Source of the DNA: Epiperipatus broadwayi
Taxonomy: Eukaryota; Onychophora; Udeonychophora; Euonychophora; Peripatidae
DNA: 64,000 nucleotides
Assembly: GCA_028023455.1 (NCBI GenBank)
Contig: JAQFVV010006272.1
Location: forward strand, 4,197,127-4,261,126
Direction: 5' to 3'
Of this stretch, positions 25,085-36,952 are shown piece by piece. The first letter of the stretch is position 1. Every line of letters starts with the position of its first letter. The position numbers and the translations under genes are program-made. A model generated the notes under the pieces. The model saw only the letters and a program-made list of their open reading frames with translations. It searched no databases and was not told the DNA's origin.

Positions 25085-25175
25085 ATGTATGCAGAATTCG
25101 AACTCAGACTGTCACATGACCCTCAACTCTCCAAGCCATCTCATATTGCTGACTCACCTGATCACACTCATGTTG
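25085..25175 (-). repeat. possible tRNA-like SINE head
   Basis: On the - strand TGGCTTGGAGAGTTGAGGG (box A-like) is followed about 20 bases later by GAGTTCGAATTCTGC (box B-like). The spacing suits a tRNA-derived SINE head. No target duplication or tail was established, and it does not match the SINE copies at 28224, 30936, 36953 and 49640. Confidence 0.4.
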
Positions 25176-25774
25176 AAAGATAAATAATCACCAATATACA
25201 TATTTCATGCTAAACCAGCAATCATCAGGTAGTCCAGATTACTATCTCCACATATATATATAAACAGTGCTCAGCTTTATATTAAGATAGCCAATCTTCA
25301 TACTTTAATGGACAGATTTCAAACTACTCCAGCTCACAACTCTTCAGCCTTCCATTTCATTGAGTGTAAAAATATTAATAACAAAAATATATTGCCAATA
25401 CAGCTAATTAAATTTTGATTTATAAACATAATTTTATTATATTGCTGAGTAATAATATAATGAATTCATTAAATTTTTCATAATTTTAAATGCTAACATC
25501 ATAAACAAATTGTATAATTTGCAATAACAAAGGTACCACCAATGATTGTTATTATTGATTGTTCACAGTTACTTCACTTATATTCGCATGGAGAACTTAA
25601 CATCTATAAAATATTTTTATTATAAAAATATTATGTGATTCATTCTCAAAAATAAATTATATATAATGTGACCTATATTTATTTTTATGTTTACTTTATA
25701 TTTTTAATTAATTTATTATGTTACTCTTTTACTTATTAAATTATCATTAATATTTTTTTTATTTATTTATGCAG

Positions 25775-26693
25775 TGCAGATGGAAATTACGAAGTTACCT
25801 ATCACCCTAATGTTGTTATTTATCATCAGGGAAATGTTCTATATGTCCCACCAGCCATATACAAAACTTCTTGTCTTATAGATGTTGAGTTTTTCCCCTT
25901 TGACCAGCAAGTTTGCTCCATGCGATTTGGTTCATGGGTTTATAATGCGAATGAGTTAATATTAAATATTGAGGGGCAAGAGAGAATGGTATTAAATGAT
26001 TATGTAATAAGTGGTGCATGGGATCTTATGGATGCAATAGGTATCCCAAACTTCTATCGTGAACATGGTCCAAAAAGGGATATAATCTTCTATTTAACAA
26101 TACGAAGGAAAACTTTATTTTATACTTTAAATTTAATAACTCCATGTGTATTAATATCTTTCCTAAGTGTTTTACTGTTTTACCTTCCTGCAGATGCAGG
26201 TGAAAAAATTACTCTTGGTATATCAATTTTATTGTCCTTAGTGGTGTTTTTGCTATTAGTGTCTAAGATCTTGCCTCCTACATCTGTGTCCTTATCTTTA
26301 ATCTCTAAATATCTTTTATTTGCATTTGTAATGAATATAGTTTCCATCTTAGTAACTATTATAATTATTAACTGGAATCACAGAAGTCCAGTTACACATA
26401 AAATGCCCAAGTGGATAAAAATATTATTTTTAAAAATTTTACCAAAACTTTTATTTATAAGACGTCCTATAAAAGCTCGTATCAGTTCTAAATTATCAGG
26501 AGGATTCTGTAGGACCTATGGATCCCCTTCACCATCAATGGAACTTGTAATTGCAAACCCATTACCCTGTCGATCGATAAAAAAACCATCTTACACAGAA
26601 TTATTAAGTAAAATGTGCTCCCAGGCTAAAAAAGTAGCAGAGGCATCACAGTTTGTAGCAAAACACATGAGAGATGAAGATGAATGCAATATG
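25775..26693 (+). CDS. nAChR non-alpha subunit, main exon (loop E, Cys-loop, loop B, M1-M3)
   Basis: A 919-bp exon between ttatgcag and gtaagt, adding 306 codons. Numbered from the first visible residue: loop E around 52-66 (NVLYVPPAIYKT); Cys-loop C70-C84 with 13 residues between, holding FPFD; loop B GSW, Trp91; SGAWDL at 116-121. The loop C region 127-143 has no adjacent cysteines, so this is a non-alpha subunit. M1 is about 150-174. M2 begins after the G-E-K triplet: Glu180 is the -1' selectivity residue, Asp177 is -4', Leu190 is 9', and Lys201 stands at 20' where many vertebrate subunits have Glu. M3 is about 213-236. An MX-like helix starts at KMPKWIKILF and a MA-like helix at MCSQAKKVAEA. 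Channel type inferred: cation-selective, heteromeric accessory subunit. The exon is fully open; Met86 is internal, not the start. Confidence 0.97.
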
Positions 26694-28223
26694 GTAAGTA
26701 AAAATATTAATCTATATATAATTTATAAATTATATATCTGCATATGTAATAATATTAATATTATTTTCCGTATATCTTTTATATAATTTTTACAATTTTT
26801 TAAGCATCCAAAATTTGATGAAAAATATCAACTAATCTTTTGCTGGAAAAATGTTTCTTCAATAATCTGATGCCATACGCAGCTCTCGAACCTATAGAGA
26901 TAGAAACACATTTTTTATTTAAATTAATGTTATAAATATACAGTACACTTAAAGATATTAAAGAGAAAATAATCTATTTTGATTTTAAAAATAACAATTG
27001 TTAATATACTATTTTCTGCATGTTTGTGTGTTTATAGATGAAATAGTCACAATTATTTCACAAATAAAAATGTAAAATGTTTCTTTGTTTTTTAATGGAG
27101 AAAGGTATTCTCTATATAAGAGAATAGATCATTCACAGGGAAAAATTTACTAAATGGACACAGTCTTAAAAAGTCACTAGGCAGACTTAGTCTTAAAAGA
27201 ATTCCAATTGCTATCATAGTTGGTCACAAACCTTATAAGAAATAAATTTGATTGTATTGGAATGTGAATGAACAACCTTAACATCATCCATAGTGATAAT
27301 AGTTATCAGATAATTTTTAGAACTGTCCAGTGACTGAAATTTCTTTGTAAAAATATCTTCTCCTGTCCTTGGATATAACAACACTAAAAACATTTGACAT
27401 ATATATAATATAATAAATTATTAACAGTGATAATAAATCTTACAAATAACTACTATAAATCAGTACTTTCAGTTATTTTCATAACCATCTTCAACTGAAA
27501 ATCTTTTAAATTTAATGGAAGTAAACATCATCATGTAATATCCCAAGATTCAAGAATTTTAACATTCTCACTTTGTCTATTAATTAAATACTTCTTATTT
27601 CTATTTATCAAAATGTCCTCTTTGATTATTTTTTTATTATAGTTTCTTTTATTATGAAGAATTTGAATATTTTTCAAGTTAAAACTGAAAGTAAAATCAT
27701 TTCATTTTCAATCAAGAAAAATAGATATTATTATTAAAATATTATTACTCTTATTTTTATAAATTTTCAAAAAAATTAATGTTTTTTTAACTGTTCTCAA
27801 TACTATAATTTTATTCACCTTTGTATGAAGCTTTGTATTTGCATGAAATTTGATTTACAATATTACTTTTTTATTTCAAAGGTATTATATTTTTTTTAAT
27901 TATTCATCAATCTATTAACATTAAATAGAATACAAATTAAACATTATATAATTCTCTTTATGTATTTTTAATGAAGTTAACTTGAGCATTTGAAATAGAC
28001 AGAATAGATATCTATCTTTTTTCGTTAATTGCTTGCTTCTTTAATTAAATTATTATACTTTTTTTAAATTGACAAAAAATGTATCAAATTTGTCTATTTT
28101 TCTTTCAAACTTCAATCAGCTTTTTTGGAAATTTTTCAGTATATAATTCACAAAATGTTGAGAAATTTTTTTACAAAAGAATAGATTGAAGATGGATGTT
28201 ATAATAAACAATTTTTTTCATAC

Positions 28224-28335
28224 TTTTTTTTTTTTTAAGTGTCATAGCATCGGCCGGGACGCGAACCTGCAACCCGGGCAACTGTCTGCAAGTGCAAGGC
28301 AGTCACGCTGACCTCTCGACCACCAATGCAAGACT
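28224..28335 (-). mobile_element. short tRNA-derived SINE, copy 1 (type A)
   Basis: Reverse orientation. On the - strand it starts GTCTTGCATTGGTGG, has GAGAGGTCAGCG (box A-like), a CTGCCTTGCACTTGCAGACAG stem region, GGTTCGCGTCCCGGCC (box B), then GATGCTATGACACTT and a poly(A) tail (a T run on the + strand). The flanks carry ATTTTTTTCATACTTT (left) and ATTTTTTTTAATACTTT (right), a probable imperfect target duplication. There is almost no body beyond the tRNA-like head. Confidence 0.88.
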
Positions 28336-29239
28336 ATTTTTTTTAATACTTTATGTCAAATTTTACAAATATTAACAATGTAAAGAAGCAAACAATTAAT
28401 GATAAAAATGAATACCCATTCTAAATATTTAAGTGCCCAAACTAACGTAATTAAAAATATATAGAGAGAATTATATATTTCATTTTGTGTACTACCTAAT
28501 GATAATAGATTACAGAATAATTCATAAAATATAGTACCTTTGAAATAAAAAAGCAATATTGTATATCAATCATCATATAAATGTCAAGCTTCATACATAA
28601 GTGAATCAAGGTATAGTATAAATAAATGGTTAAAAGAACTCGAACTTTAATATAAACATATAAGAAATAAGAGTAATAATGATTTAATAACAGCATTTGG
28701 TTTCTTCAATCATGAAAAAACTTGTGATTTTATTTTCAACATGGAAAATGCTACAATTCTTCATGAAGAAAGAAACCATACTAAAAAAAAATCAAAAAGA
28801 TAATTAAATAAATAGAAGCAAGAAATCACATGGTGATGTTTATTTCTTCAAATTTAAAAGCTTTTCAGTAGAGAGTGATTGGAAGTATTTCTTTCTATAA
28901 TAACTATTTGTAAGATTTATTATCACTGTTAATAATTTATTGTTTTATTACAGTAATTAATCTATAACAGATACAATGATTTAAAAATATCAAATTTTCT
29001 GTACTCACAATTTTAATACTAATTATTTTAGTTAAATTACTAACTATTTGTTAAACTAAAGTTTATCACTAATTCAAATATAAATTTTAAAACTGAGTTA
29101 TCTGTTTATTTAATTATACATTACCATATGATATAATTCAATTACAGCAAATTTGACATAAATGATACAACATGATGGAATGATATATGCTAATCAATAA
29201 TGTAGTTGATAATAAACCTAAAAATGTTGCAGGTGACTA

Positions 29240-29835
29240 ATTGTGCAATCCAAGAGTTCCAAAAGATGTATCATATGAAGCATTAAAAGACAAGTTAAGC
29301 AAGTAATTCAAGTCTACTACATCTAAACATGTAGTACATCTGCATTTTTAAAATACATGCCAAGCAGCATGTGAAAAGAGACTACAAGGAATTGTGTAAA
29401 GTTGGCAAAGGATGTACTTTTGATATTTAGTTTGAAAATATGCTTCTTGACCACATATTGTGGGGAATTATTGACAATAATCTCATGCAATTGTTGCTGA
29501 TACATACTTTTGTGATAGTATCTGGACATGCTATTGTTGTGGAGGAGAAGATCATATAAAAAAATAAATGCAAATATAAAAATGATTGATGTTGTACTTG
29601 CAGTGTTGAAAGTCATTTGTCATGATTTTTTTTTTTAAAAAGGTAAAAAAATAATCAAGACAATTTACTACCAGAATGATAAAAAAGAAATCAATGTCAA
29701 AAAGACAAACAGTAATGGCAATAATCACATCATACTGGATGTTTGTACTTGTGAACAGAAAGTCAGAATGGAGATTCACAGTGGGGTAGATGTGTCTGTT
29801 TTGTCACAAAGAGATTGGTCAAATAATGCAAAGAA
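29240..29835 (+). pseudogene. Ty3/gypsy retroelement relic, gag and protease start
   Basis: Decayed + strand coding for the 5' part of a gag-pol. At about 29245-29330 CNPRVPKDVSYEALKDKL resembles the gag region of invertebrate gypsy elements. Around 29500-29610 a cysteine-rich stretch (CYCCGGEDHIKK, then C-x-x-C-S-V-E-S-H) looks like a double zinc knuckle. At about 29735-29815 the aspartic-protease motif is recognisable as MEIHSGVDVSVLSQRDW, where the family has D-S-G-A-D: the catalytic Asp is His here. Numerous stops occur. The open frames on the - strand (29323-29616, 29552-29779) are shadows. Coding stops abruptly where the RTE LINE begins and resumes at about 31845. Confidence 0.8.
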
Positions 29836-29837
29836 AA

Positions 29838-31840
29838 GTAAGAGGAATTTACTAAATGTTTAAACAGATTTAACAACAACAATGATGCATTAAAAAAGAT
29901 TGAATATCTCAAATTTTGTAAAATGGTGCGGAAAAGAGTTGAAAATGATATAAGAAAGTATAATTGTGAACTAGCAAGGAAAGCTGTAAAAGAGAATAAA
30001 AGTCTAAAGAGTGTAAAACAACATTTTGGTATTGGTAGGAAATTTATATCTGCAATAAGAAAAAAAGATGGCATTATTACTAAAAAGAGAGATGACTTCA
30101 TGAAATATGTAGAAGACTTCTATCAAGAATTATATAGTAGTAAAGAACAAGTGCCTCCTATACCTATTATATCTTCCGAATTGCCCAGAATTTTGACTGA
30201 GGAAGTGAGACATGCAATTAAATTTAAGAAGAAAGGGAAGGCTCCAGGTAATGATGGAATTATAATTGATATATTAAAAGAAGCAGGTGAAGAAATAGAA
30301 TTTTTTTTAGCAAAGTTATATATCAAATGTCTAAATGATAAAGATGTACCAGATGATTGGAAGAATGCAGTATTAATATTATTTTAAAAAGGTGATAAAG
30401 AAGATATTAAAAATTACAGACCTATCAGTCTTTTATCAGTTTTATACAAAATTTTTACTAAGATAATTACAACTCGTCTACAGAAAACACTGGATTTCCA
30501 CCAACCAAGAGAACAAGCTGGATTTAAAAATGGTTTTAGTACAGTAGATCATATCCAGGTATTGAGAGAAGTTATAGAAAGGACAAATGAATATGAGTTG
30601 CCATTATGCTTAGGATTTGTAGATTATGAAAAGGTATTTGATTCTATAAAAATTTCTTCAGTGATTAAAGCATTGGATCATCAAGGTGTAGATCCAGGAT
30701 ATTGTCATATTTTAAAGAATATTTATAAAAATGCAACAGTAACAATTAGATTACATAATGATAGTAGGAAAATAAACATTGAAAAGAGTGTAAGACAGGG
30801 TGACTCCATATCTCCAAAACTTTTTACAGCAGTGCTGCAAGAAGTATATTGTGGATTAAAATGGGAAGCTAAAGAAGTGAAAATAAATGGAGATTATTTA
30901 AGTCATTTAGATTTTGCAGATGATGTAGTTGTTTTGTTTTTTTTTTTTGTTTTTTTGTTTTTTTCCATGTGTCATAGCATCGGCAGGGACGCAAACCCAC
31001 AACCGTCTGCAACCAACTACTTGCTTGCATGGTGGCTACGATACCTCTCAGCTAACAACGCAAGACGATGATGTAGTTGTTTTTGAAAATGATGCTTTAG
31101 AGCTACAGAAAATGTTGCAGGAGTTATCAGATGAAAGTAGGAAAGTAGAACTAAAGATAAATGTTAAAAAGGCTAAAGTTATGATTAATAGATTTTCTCA
31201 AAATATGAAAATAAAGATTGATTATGATGAGTTAGAAGAAGTTAACAGTTACAAATACCTTGGTCAGATTATTAATACAGATAGAAACATAATGAATGAA
31301 ATTAATCATAGAATTAAACTTGTTTGGAGTGCTTTTGGTAGAAATAACTTGATACTAAAAGTAAATATGCCTATGTGTTTGAAAAGAAAGGTTTTTAATA
31401 AATGTGTTTTGCCAGTTCTTACTTATGGATCTGAGACTTGGACACTTAATAAAAGAGCAATACAGAGACTTCAGACCACTCAAAGAAATATGGAGAGATG
31501 CATGTTGGGAGTAACAAGAAGAGATCGAAAATGCAATGTATGGGTAAGAGAACAAACAGGTGTTACTGACCTCATTGAAAAAATTAAAAGATTGAAGTGG
31601 AGTTGGGCTGGACATATTGCTAGAAAAGATGATAATAGATGAACAATTGAAATTTTAAACTGGATTCCAAGAGATTGCAAAAGACCCAGAAAGAGACCAC
31701 ATGTGAGATCGATGGATGAAATAAGAAAGTGTGTAACAGGGGTGATGTGGAAAAAAGAAGCTAAAGATAGGAAAAGATGGATTGAACTTGGAGAGACCTT
31801 CATCCTGCAGTGGATTGATAATGGTTGATGATGATGATGT
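29838..31840 (+). pseudogene. RTE-clade non-LTR retrotransposon, 5'-truncated, interrupted by a SINE
   Basis: Endonuclease-reverse transcriptase of the RTE (BovB-like) type lacking the endonuclease. Readable order: linker from 29923; the GKAPGNDGI motif near 30238; after a stop at 30385-30387, NYRPISLLS at about 30414; reverse-transcriptase motif A GFVDYEKVFDSI (30613); motif B VRQGDSISPKLF (30790); motif C LDFADDVVV (30907). A SINE then interrupts. Coding resumes at 31067 with DDVVVFENDA, followed by NSYKYLGQIINTD, PVLTYGSETWTL, RCMLGVTRRDR and LKWSWAGHIARKDDNR. A TGA replaces the usual Trp at 31639-31641, and the C-terminal tail continues in frame. The 3' end is GAT repeats (31827-31839), as expected for RTE elements. 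A GTAAGAGGAA/GTAAATAGGAA pair may be its target duplication. It sits within the gypsy protease coding. Confidence 0.93.
30936..31066 (-). mobile_element. short tRNA-derived SINE, copy 2 (type B), inserted in the RTE catalytic motif
   Basis: Reverse orientation, with a T-rich run at 30936-30964 representing its poly(A) tail. On the - strand it begins GTCTTGCGTTGTTAGCTGAG, has box A-like GAGAGGTATCG, then AAGCAAGTAGTTGG and GCAGACGGTTGTGGG, and ends GATGCTATGACACATGG before the tail. It is flanked by an exact 17-bp duplication, GATGATGTAGTTGTTTT, at 30919-30935 and 31067-31083. The duplicated bases are part of the F-A-D-D-V-V-V codons of the host LINE. The open frames that run into it (30562-31071, 30929-31642) are LINE-SINE chimeras and not genes. 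Confidence 0.95.
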
Positions 31841-34140
31841 AAATAGGAACCTTATAGAAATACAAGAGATAGCAATTGGATTTGTGGAAGTAAATTTGAC
31901 AGTTAAAAATCTACTTTTGTATATAGTTGCAAAAGATACAAGTTTGACTCTAGGCAGAAATTAGTTTAAGTCATTGGTTTGTTAGTATAAAAATAATTAA
32001 ACAAGCATTGGAAGTTTAATGAAAAATGATCACTGGTGCTTCATGAGGTTCTTCAAAAATAAATAAATAGCCAAGTGATATTGAATTAATAGAAAATGCT
32101 TAATATGTCATCTATAGATCTAGGAAAATTACCTTTGTGTTGAAAACTAAAGTAAAACAAACATTTAAAGATTTAATAGAGAGAGAAATAACAACACCTG
32201 TCATGAAGCATCATGGGAAATGCCCATTGTAGTGATATTAAAATCAGATGGGATTGTTCAATGATTATCATGCAACTCTGAATAAGTATATTAACAAAAG
32301 AATGTACTTGTATCTAATATTAAGGAAGTTTTAGCATCACTGCAAAAGCAAGCATCATGTTTTGCTAAGATTGATCTACAGTCCATGTGTCATTCAATTC
32401 TGATAACAATAAGAACAATATAATTTTTAATGATAAATATACATTCAGGACTGGTCAGATATAATAAATTACTATGTGGAATAACCATTACCCTGAATAG
32501 GTTTTAAATTAAAATGGATAGTTATTATAGGGAATGGAGGGAATCTTTCCGTACCGTGATGATATTTTAATAACTGCAGAAATGATGAGCGAATTAGGTG
32601 CATATGTAAATAAAGTATATAAAAGATTAGATAAATTTGGAGTGCAGCTAAATGCCATTAAGTGTATTTGATGCACAAAGAAAATTGAGTTTTAGATCAT
32701 TTAATTAACTGCAAAGGTAAGTATCCAACTGTCAAAAATGCACCTAAAAATGTAAAGGTGCAAACACTTTTGGGATTGCTAAACATTTTTACGTGTATTT
32801 TAAAAGGAAAATCTCATGTAGCTACTCTGCTATATTATTTATTAAAAAAAACAATAGAATTGAGGAGTTGGATAAGATATGGCTTTTAATAAATCAAATG
32901 TCTTGTTTAACATCAACTCCTTGTTCATTATAGAGATGACTAAGAAAAAGTTGACCATGGATGCTTCTGAATATTTTATATCAGATCTACAAAAGAGAAT
33001 GCTTGACTGCAATTACTTCCAGAACTTTATCAGCAGCTGAAAAGAACTAGTTAGCTGGATAATAAGGCCCTGGTGATAGTATTTGCAGTCAAAAAGTTTA
33101 ACCAGTATGAACATGATCATGCTTTCAATATTTATACTGACTATAGACCTCTATGAGGAATATTAGGAATCATGAAAGTCAGCAGATGATTAGATATATA
33201 AATATACTAGCGTTTAATCATTTTGAACTCATGAACAATCTAGAAAAAGAAATTGGCCATGCTGATGCATTGTCTAGAATGCCAAATGTGCATGGTATGA
33301 GTTATGAACCACTAAAATAAATTATATAGACTTTATGAAATCAGATCCTGATTATTATCTGGTAGAAAAAAATATCCTTGAAGTTAACCAACATATATAG
33401 TTCAACCAGTTTAGAACATTTACAATAATTTGTCAATGTATAAAGGATGCATTCTGATGGCAGACTATGTATTGATTTCTACAGAAGAGAGAAAGTATTA
33501 GAACTACTGTGTAAAGATCATCCAGGCATTGTCAGAACAAAAGAATTAGCAAGATCATATGTATGATGTTAAACAGACAGTTGGGCATTAAAAAGCTTGT
33601 CAATCTACTATCAAACTACCCTCAAAGGAATAGGTATCATGGCCACAAGCTGTATCATGCAGAAAATATACATGGATCATTCTGGGCTCTTCAATGAGCA
33701 CATTTTTAGTAATCATTGACTTTATTCAAAATGGTTGTAGCATAAAGTAATTAAAGTACAAGAACTGTGAACATTGTAAGAGTGTTAAATGAATTATTTG
33801 TGTGCCACAGGTTTCCAGAAGCTATCATTTTAGACAATGCACCCAGGTTTGTTTCATAGCAATTAAAAGATATTCTTGCTCATAAGGGGATCTAGTATGT
33901 TTTAACACCCCTGTATTACCTGAATCAAATGGATTAGCCAATAAGACCATGTAGTAATTGAAATATATTTTAGGTGAAACACAATATAAAGATATTTATG
34001 AACCCTTTAATGGCCACATTGTTTTTACAACATTTATGACATGATTACTATAATAAATACCTGCTGAAAGATGATGAGACAAAGTTTTCTGACTCACATA
34101 TCACTGGTGGTCTCTGGTCAGAGAAAAAGGAGAATGAATT
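31841..34140 (+). pseudogene. Ty3/gypsy relic continued: protease end, RT, RNase H, integrase
   Basis: Collinear continuation of the element at 29240-29835. Protease end: VEVNLTVKNLLLYIVAKD followed by LGRN (31870-31965). Reverse transcriptase: FKDLIEREITTPV (32165), a KIDLQSMCHS stretch (32367) and YRDDILITA (about 32552; family form Y-L-D-D). RNase H: LTMDASE (32952) and VFAVKKFNQY followed by FNIYTDYRPL (33078-33155), then GHADALSRMP (33253). Integrase: HPGIVRTKELARSYV (33518) and ILDNAPRF (about 33825). Stops and frameshifts are scattered throughout and it is inactive. Expected integrase-tail coding is interrupted at about 34140 and reappears near 36020. Confidence 0.85.
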
Positions 34141-36020
34141 AACTAAAAACAGTCAAATATAATGTAACGGAATATAATATCCCGTCACATTATTTTAAAA
34201 TTAAAATAAAAGACCATAAATAAAAATTGATTTATTAAAAAGAAAAAAAAACTTAATTTAAAAACTGTCTAACGTATATATAGATCGCATGATGGACAAC
34301 TTTAAAAACTTTTAAAAAATAAAAATATTTGAAAGTAATTTTTTTTGTAAAAAGTAAAGATATAAAGATTGATATTTTAAAAATAGAAATAATGTTGATT
34401 TCTATAGTCTTAGAAAATGGAAATGATTGTCTTATTAATTAAATGATTGTTCAAAAGCAAACTACCTCGTGAGGCATGTAAAATAAATTAAATGGTCAGA
34501 TAAGAGAATACAAAGGAATTAAATGACCAATCCAAACACGAAAATGACAGCACGGACCATAACTGAAACACGAATGGATTAGTGACGTCTTGCTCGTTGA
34601 ATCTCAAGATCTAATGATAAGAGACTAATAAAAATATAAAAGCCAAATTATTATTATAATTGTTATCTTAGAGCTGACTATGAATAGATCGTTATAACTA
34701 GCTATATTGCAGATTTTCACGATGTGGAAGTCTGCAATAAATTTAATTTTCCGGACAAACCAGCTGAGGCCTCTGGATGACAGTTCCTGACCAAATGCAT
34801 GGCAAGTCGCAGTTTCATTTCAAAGAAGGACAAAATCTACGAAAGTGATCACGAAGATGGACTTCTCAATCTATTAAATCCGTAAAGTATGAACTATTGT
34901 GTCTATCTAATAACTTTCCTAAAATTGCAAGTAATTAATAACTGAAAATAAGAACTCTTATCTGACTTAAAGAATACAAATTCAATTATTGATATTTTTT
35001 ATGTAGGTGTTTAAGCAATCATTTCCATTTCATTTTTTTGTGTGTGTATTATGTTTTAACTAAAATGTATTAAATTTAAAGTTGGGTGTAGATAGCTGCA
35101 TGGATAAAGATTAATAACTATGTTTAAATTCGTTTATGTTTAATTTAAGGGATTTTAATTTCAGGCTATTTGTTTCGTGGTTGTGTCAGTGCTAGTGGAG
35201 AGATATATAGACATTTATATTAATGTAATGTGAAGCGTGTTTAGCATACAGGGCAACGTGCCCAACTGAATGCATGACCCCAAAGAGGCAGTCATATCGT
35301 TGAAAATGGTTGCAGATGTATTTCCTGCACCATTGACCCCTCCTAGCTCTATGGACAGGGATTTATAAGACGGCAGAAAGACCGCTTTCCCCCATACATA
35401 ACACTCTTTAAAAAAAAATTTATATACATGATTTCTTAGTCTGACAGAGGCACTTTCCTGATCTAAACCTGGATCATTTCCTTCAAATAATATCACGCTG
35501 CCAGATGCACATTCCTGTGGCGTGATTTTATGCTAGCATCTTCATATTGCATTGATTGCTACTATATATCTGGAAGCAGGCATTGGGTTGACTACAAACT
35601 TTTAGTCTGAGATTGAATGAATGTTTTGATAAGTTTTAAGTGAAAAAAAAACTGTAGACTATCTATGCTCGACATGCTAAAGTAAAATATAATTTAAATA
35701 TCCATCTGTGCGATCTATTTAAAATAATAATAAATTTAAAAAAATTATTACTGTTAAAATCTAAAAATAAATTTATTCCTCAAATTTTAAATGTGCGTTA
35801 ATAAAATCTATTTGTGTGTTAATTACTGGCAGTGGCTTCTTTTATTTTATTGTTTTAAATATTAATATATTTTGAAAATCCAAATCTATTGAAACTTATA
35901 AATATTTAAAATCTCTGCTACTCTATGAGCTAGTGACCTTGGGCAAACGGTCAGAATAATATATATATAAGAATTTTTTGAATCTTAACTTACGTATCTG
36001 CCTACTATATAAATTTTTCT
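34141..36020. repeat. probable insertion in the gypsy element, with an LTR-like segment
   Basis: This segment breaks the collinearity of the gypsy 3' end. From about 34164 it has TGTAACGGAATATAATATCC, a TATA box AATATAAAAGCC near 34636, a small hairpin (TTGCAGA ... TCTGCAA, about 34709-34734) and AATAAATTTAATTTTCC just after. That order (TG start, TATA box, poly(A) signal) resembles a solo LTR or the 5' LTR of another element; its end is not defined. Between 35160 and 35530 is a less AT-rich part with a 93-codon - strand frame (35215-35496) of no recognised family. No second LTR or target duplication was found. Confidence 0.4.
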
Positions 36021-36346
36021 AGGTTCAAATGCCTAGATGGCGCCCAGGTAGTGTGGATATGTCAAAGGCTCTTTTCATTGACCGTTAAAATAATATAGAT
36101 AAAATAATATGGTTATATGATGACCCCTTGAGAGTAAATAACTATCCTGATAAATTTTCAGAGTTACCATTGAAGGAACCATTTAGTGCAGGGCAGACTG
36201 TTGTAGATAGCAGAGAAAGTAAATTGGAAGAAGAATGGTCTGTTGCACCACAGAGACAGGAGGGAAATCAAAGAAGGCTGGAATGGTTTAAAAATTATGG
36301 GTGTGGTTAAACATTCCACTGATTATCTGGAGTAAGGGGAGGAGTG
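36020..36346 (+). pseudogene. gypsy pol C-terminal tail and polypurine tract
   Basis: VQMPRWRPGSVDMSK at about 36022-36070 resembles the chromodomain-like/GPY-adjacent tail of invertebrate gypsy integrases (a P-x-W-x-P-G pattern). The open frame 36128-36310 reads through PLKEPFSAGQTVVDSRESK and ends RLEWFKNYGCG. Immediately after it lies the purine-rich GGAGTAAGGGGAGGAG (about 36330-36345), a likely polypurine tract priming site. A 3' LTR would start directly after, at TGCTCTGTCTGAC (36346). This part belongs to the same element as 31841-34140, judged by order and strand. Confidence 0.6.
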
Positions 36347-36675
36347 CTCTGTCTGACTATTAAAATAATATTATGTATGTGCTTGTGTATATTTTGTATA
36401 TAAAAAAATAGTCAGACAAGAAATAATCTCCCTATTGGCTATACACCCTAGAAAATTAATAAAATATGCAGATTACTCAGATATATGCAGAAGTATTCAT
36501 CTATCTGACTGTAGTACTGTAGTTTGTAAGAAATAGTGTTTGCTATTAATGAGATATAAATTTTTGAAATTGCAAAAGGATTGTCTAGTAAGCCAATTGT
36601 AAAGATGGATAATTATATGTGTTCATCTACATAATGTTAATAAACTCATGTCTGTTAAGTTTCACCACAATGTTA
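36346..36675 (+). repeat. candidate 3' LTR of the gypsy relic
   Basis: It begins TGCTCTGTCTGACTATTAAA right after the polypurine tract, contains GTCAGACAAG, and has AATAAACTCATGTCTG near 36640, then CACCACA. The matching 5' LTR was not located left of 29240, so this rests on position alone. Confidence 0.35.
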
Positions 36676-36952
36676 TGTTTTGTTTTGGGTTTTTTTTATT
36701 GGAACATTTGATGCTTATTCAGTTGGTAACAGGTTAGCCTGGATATAATAATTTTAATTGCATTCTACTTAGTTAACTTTTAATTACACTTAATTGATTC
36801 TAATATTTTTATTTTATCTATAATATTTTTGCATATCAATAGTTTAATTAATCTAGAGATTTTTCAATGGTTCATGCCAATTAAATAAAAGGTAAGTATA
36901 TCTCAAGAGGAATTGCTTTTTGTTTGCAATACATTCCAAAAGAGTTATTTTA

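Larger units (their letters stand above)
18704..25774 (+). other. nAChR intron 1 (7,071 bp)
   Basis: Bounded by gtaaga and tttatgcag; the acceptor is preceded by a T-rich tract (TATTTTTTTTATTTATTTATG). It splits an Asn codon (AA|T). The content is AT-rich, with a possible coding relic at 19897-20124, a diverged duplication at 22685-23240 and a tRNA-like SINE candidate near 25090-25170, listed separately. Nothing else was recognised. Confidence 0.9.

Noticed and set aside
25920-26786. A 288-codon gene starting at Met 25920
   Set aside because: The Met is internal to the receptor exon beginning at 25775; codons after 26693 are intron read-through past a gtaagt donor, and M4 lies in the 37421 exon.
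30562-31642. Two overlapping genes with a Phe-rich hydrophobic segment
   Set aside because: The hydrophobic segment is translation of the SINE poly(T) run inside the RTE reverse transcriptase.
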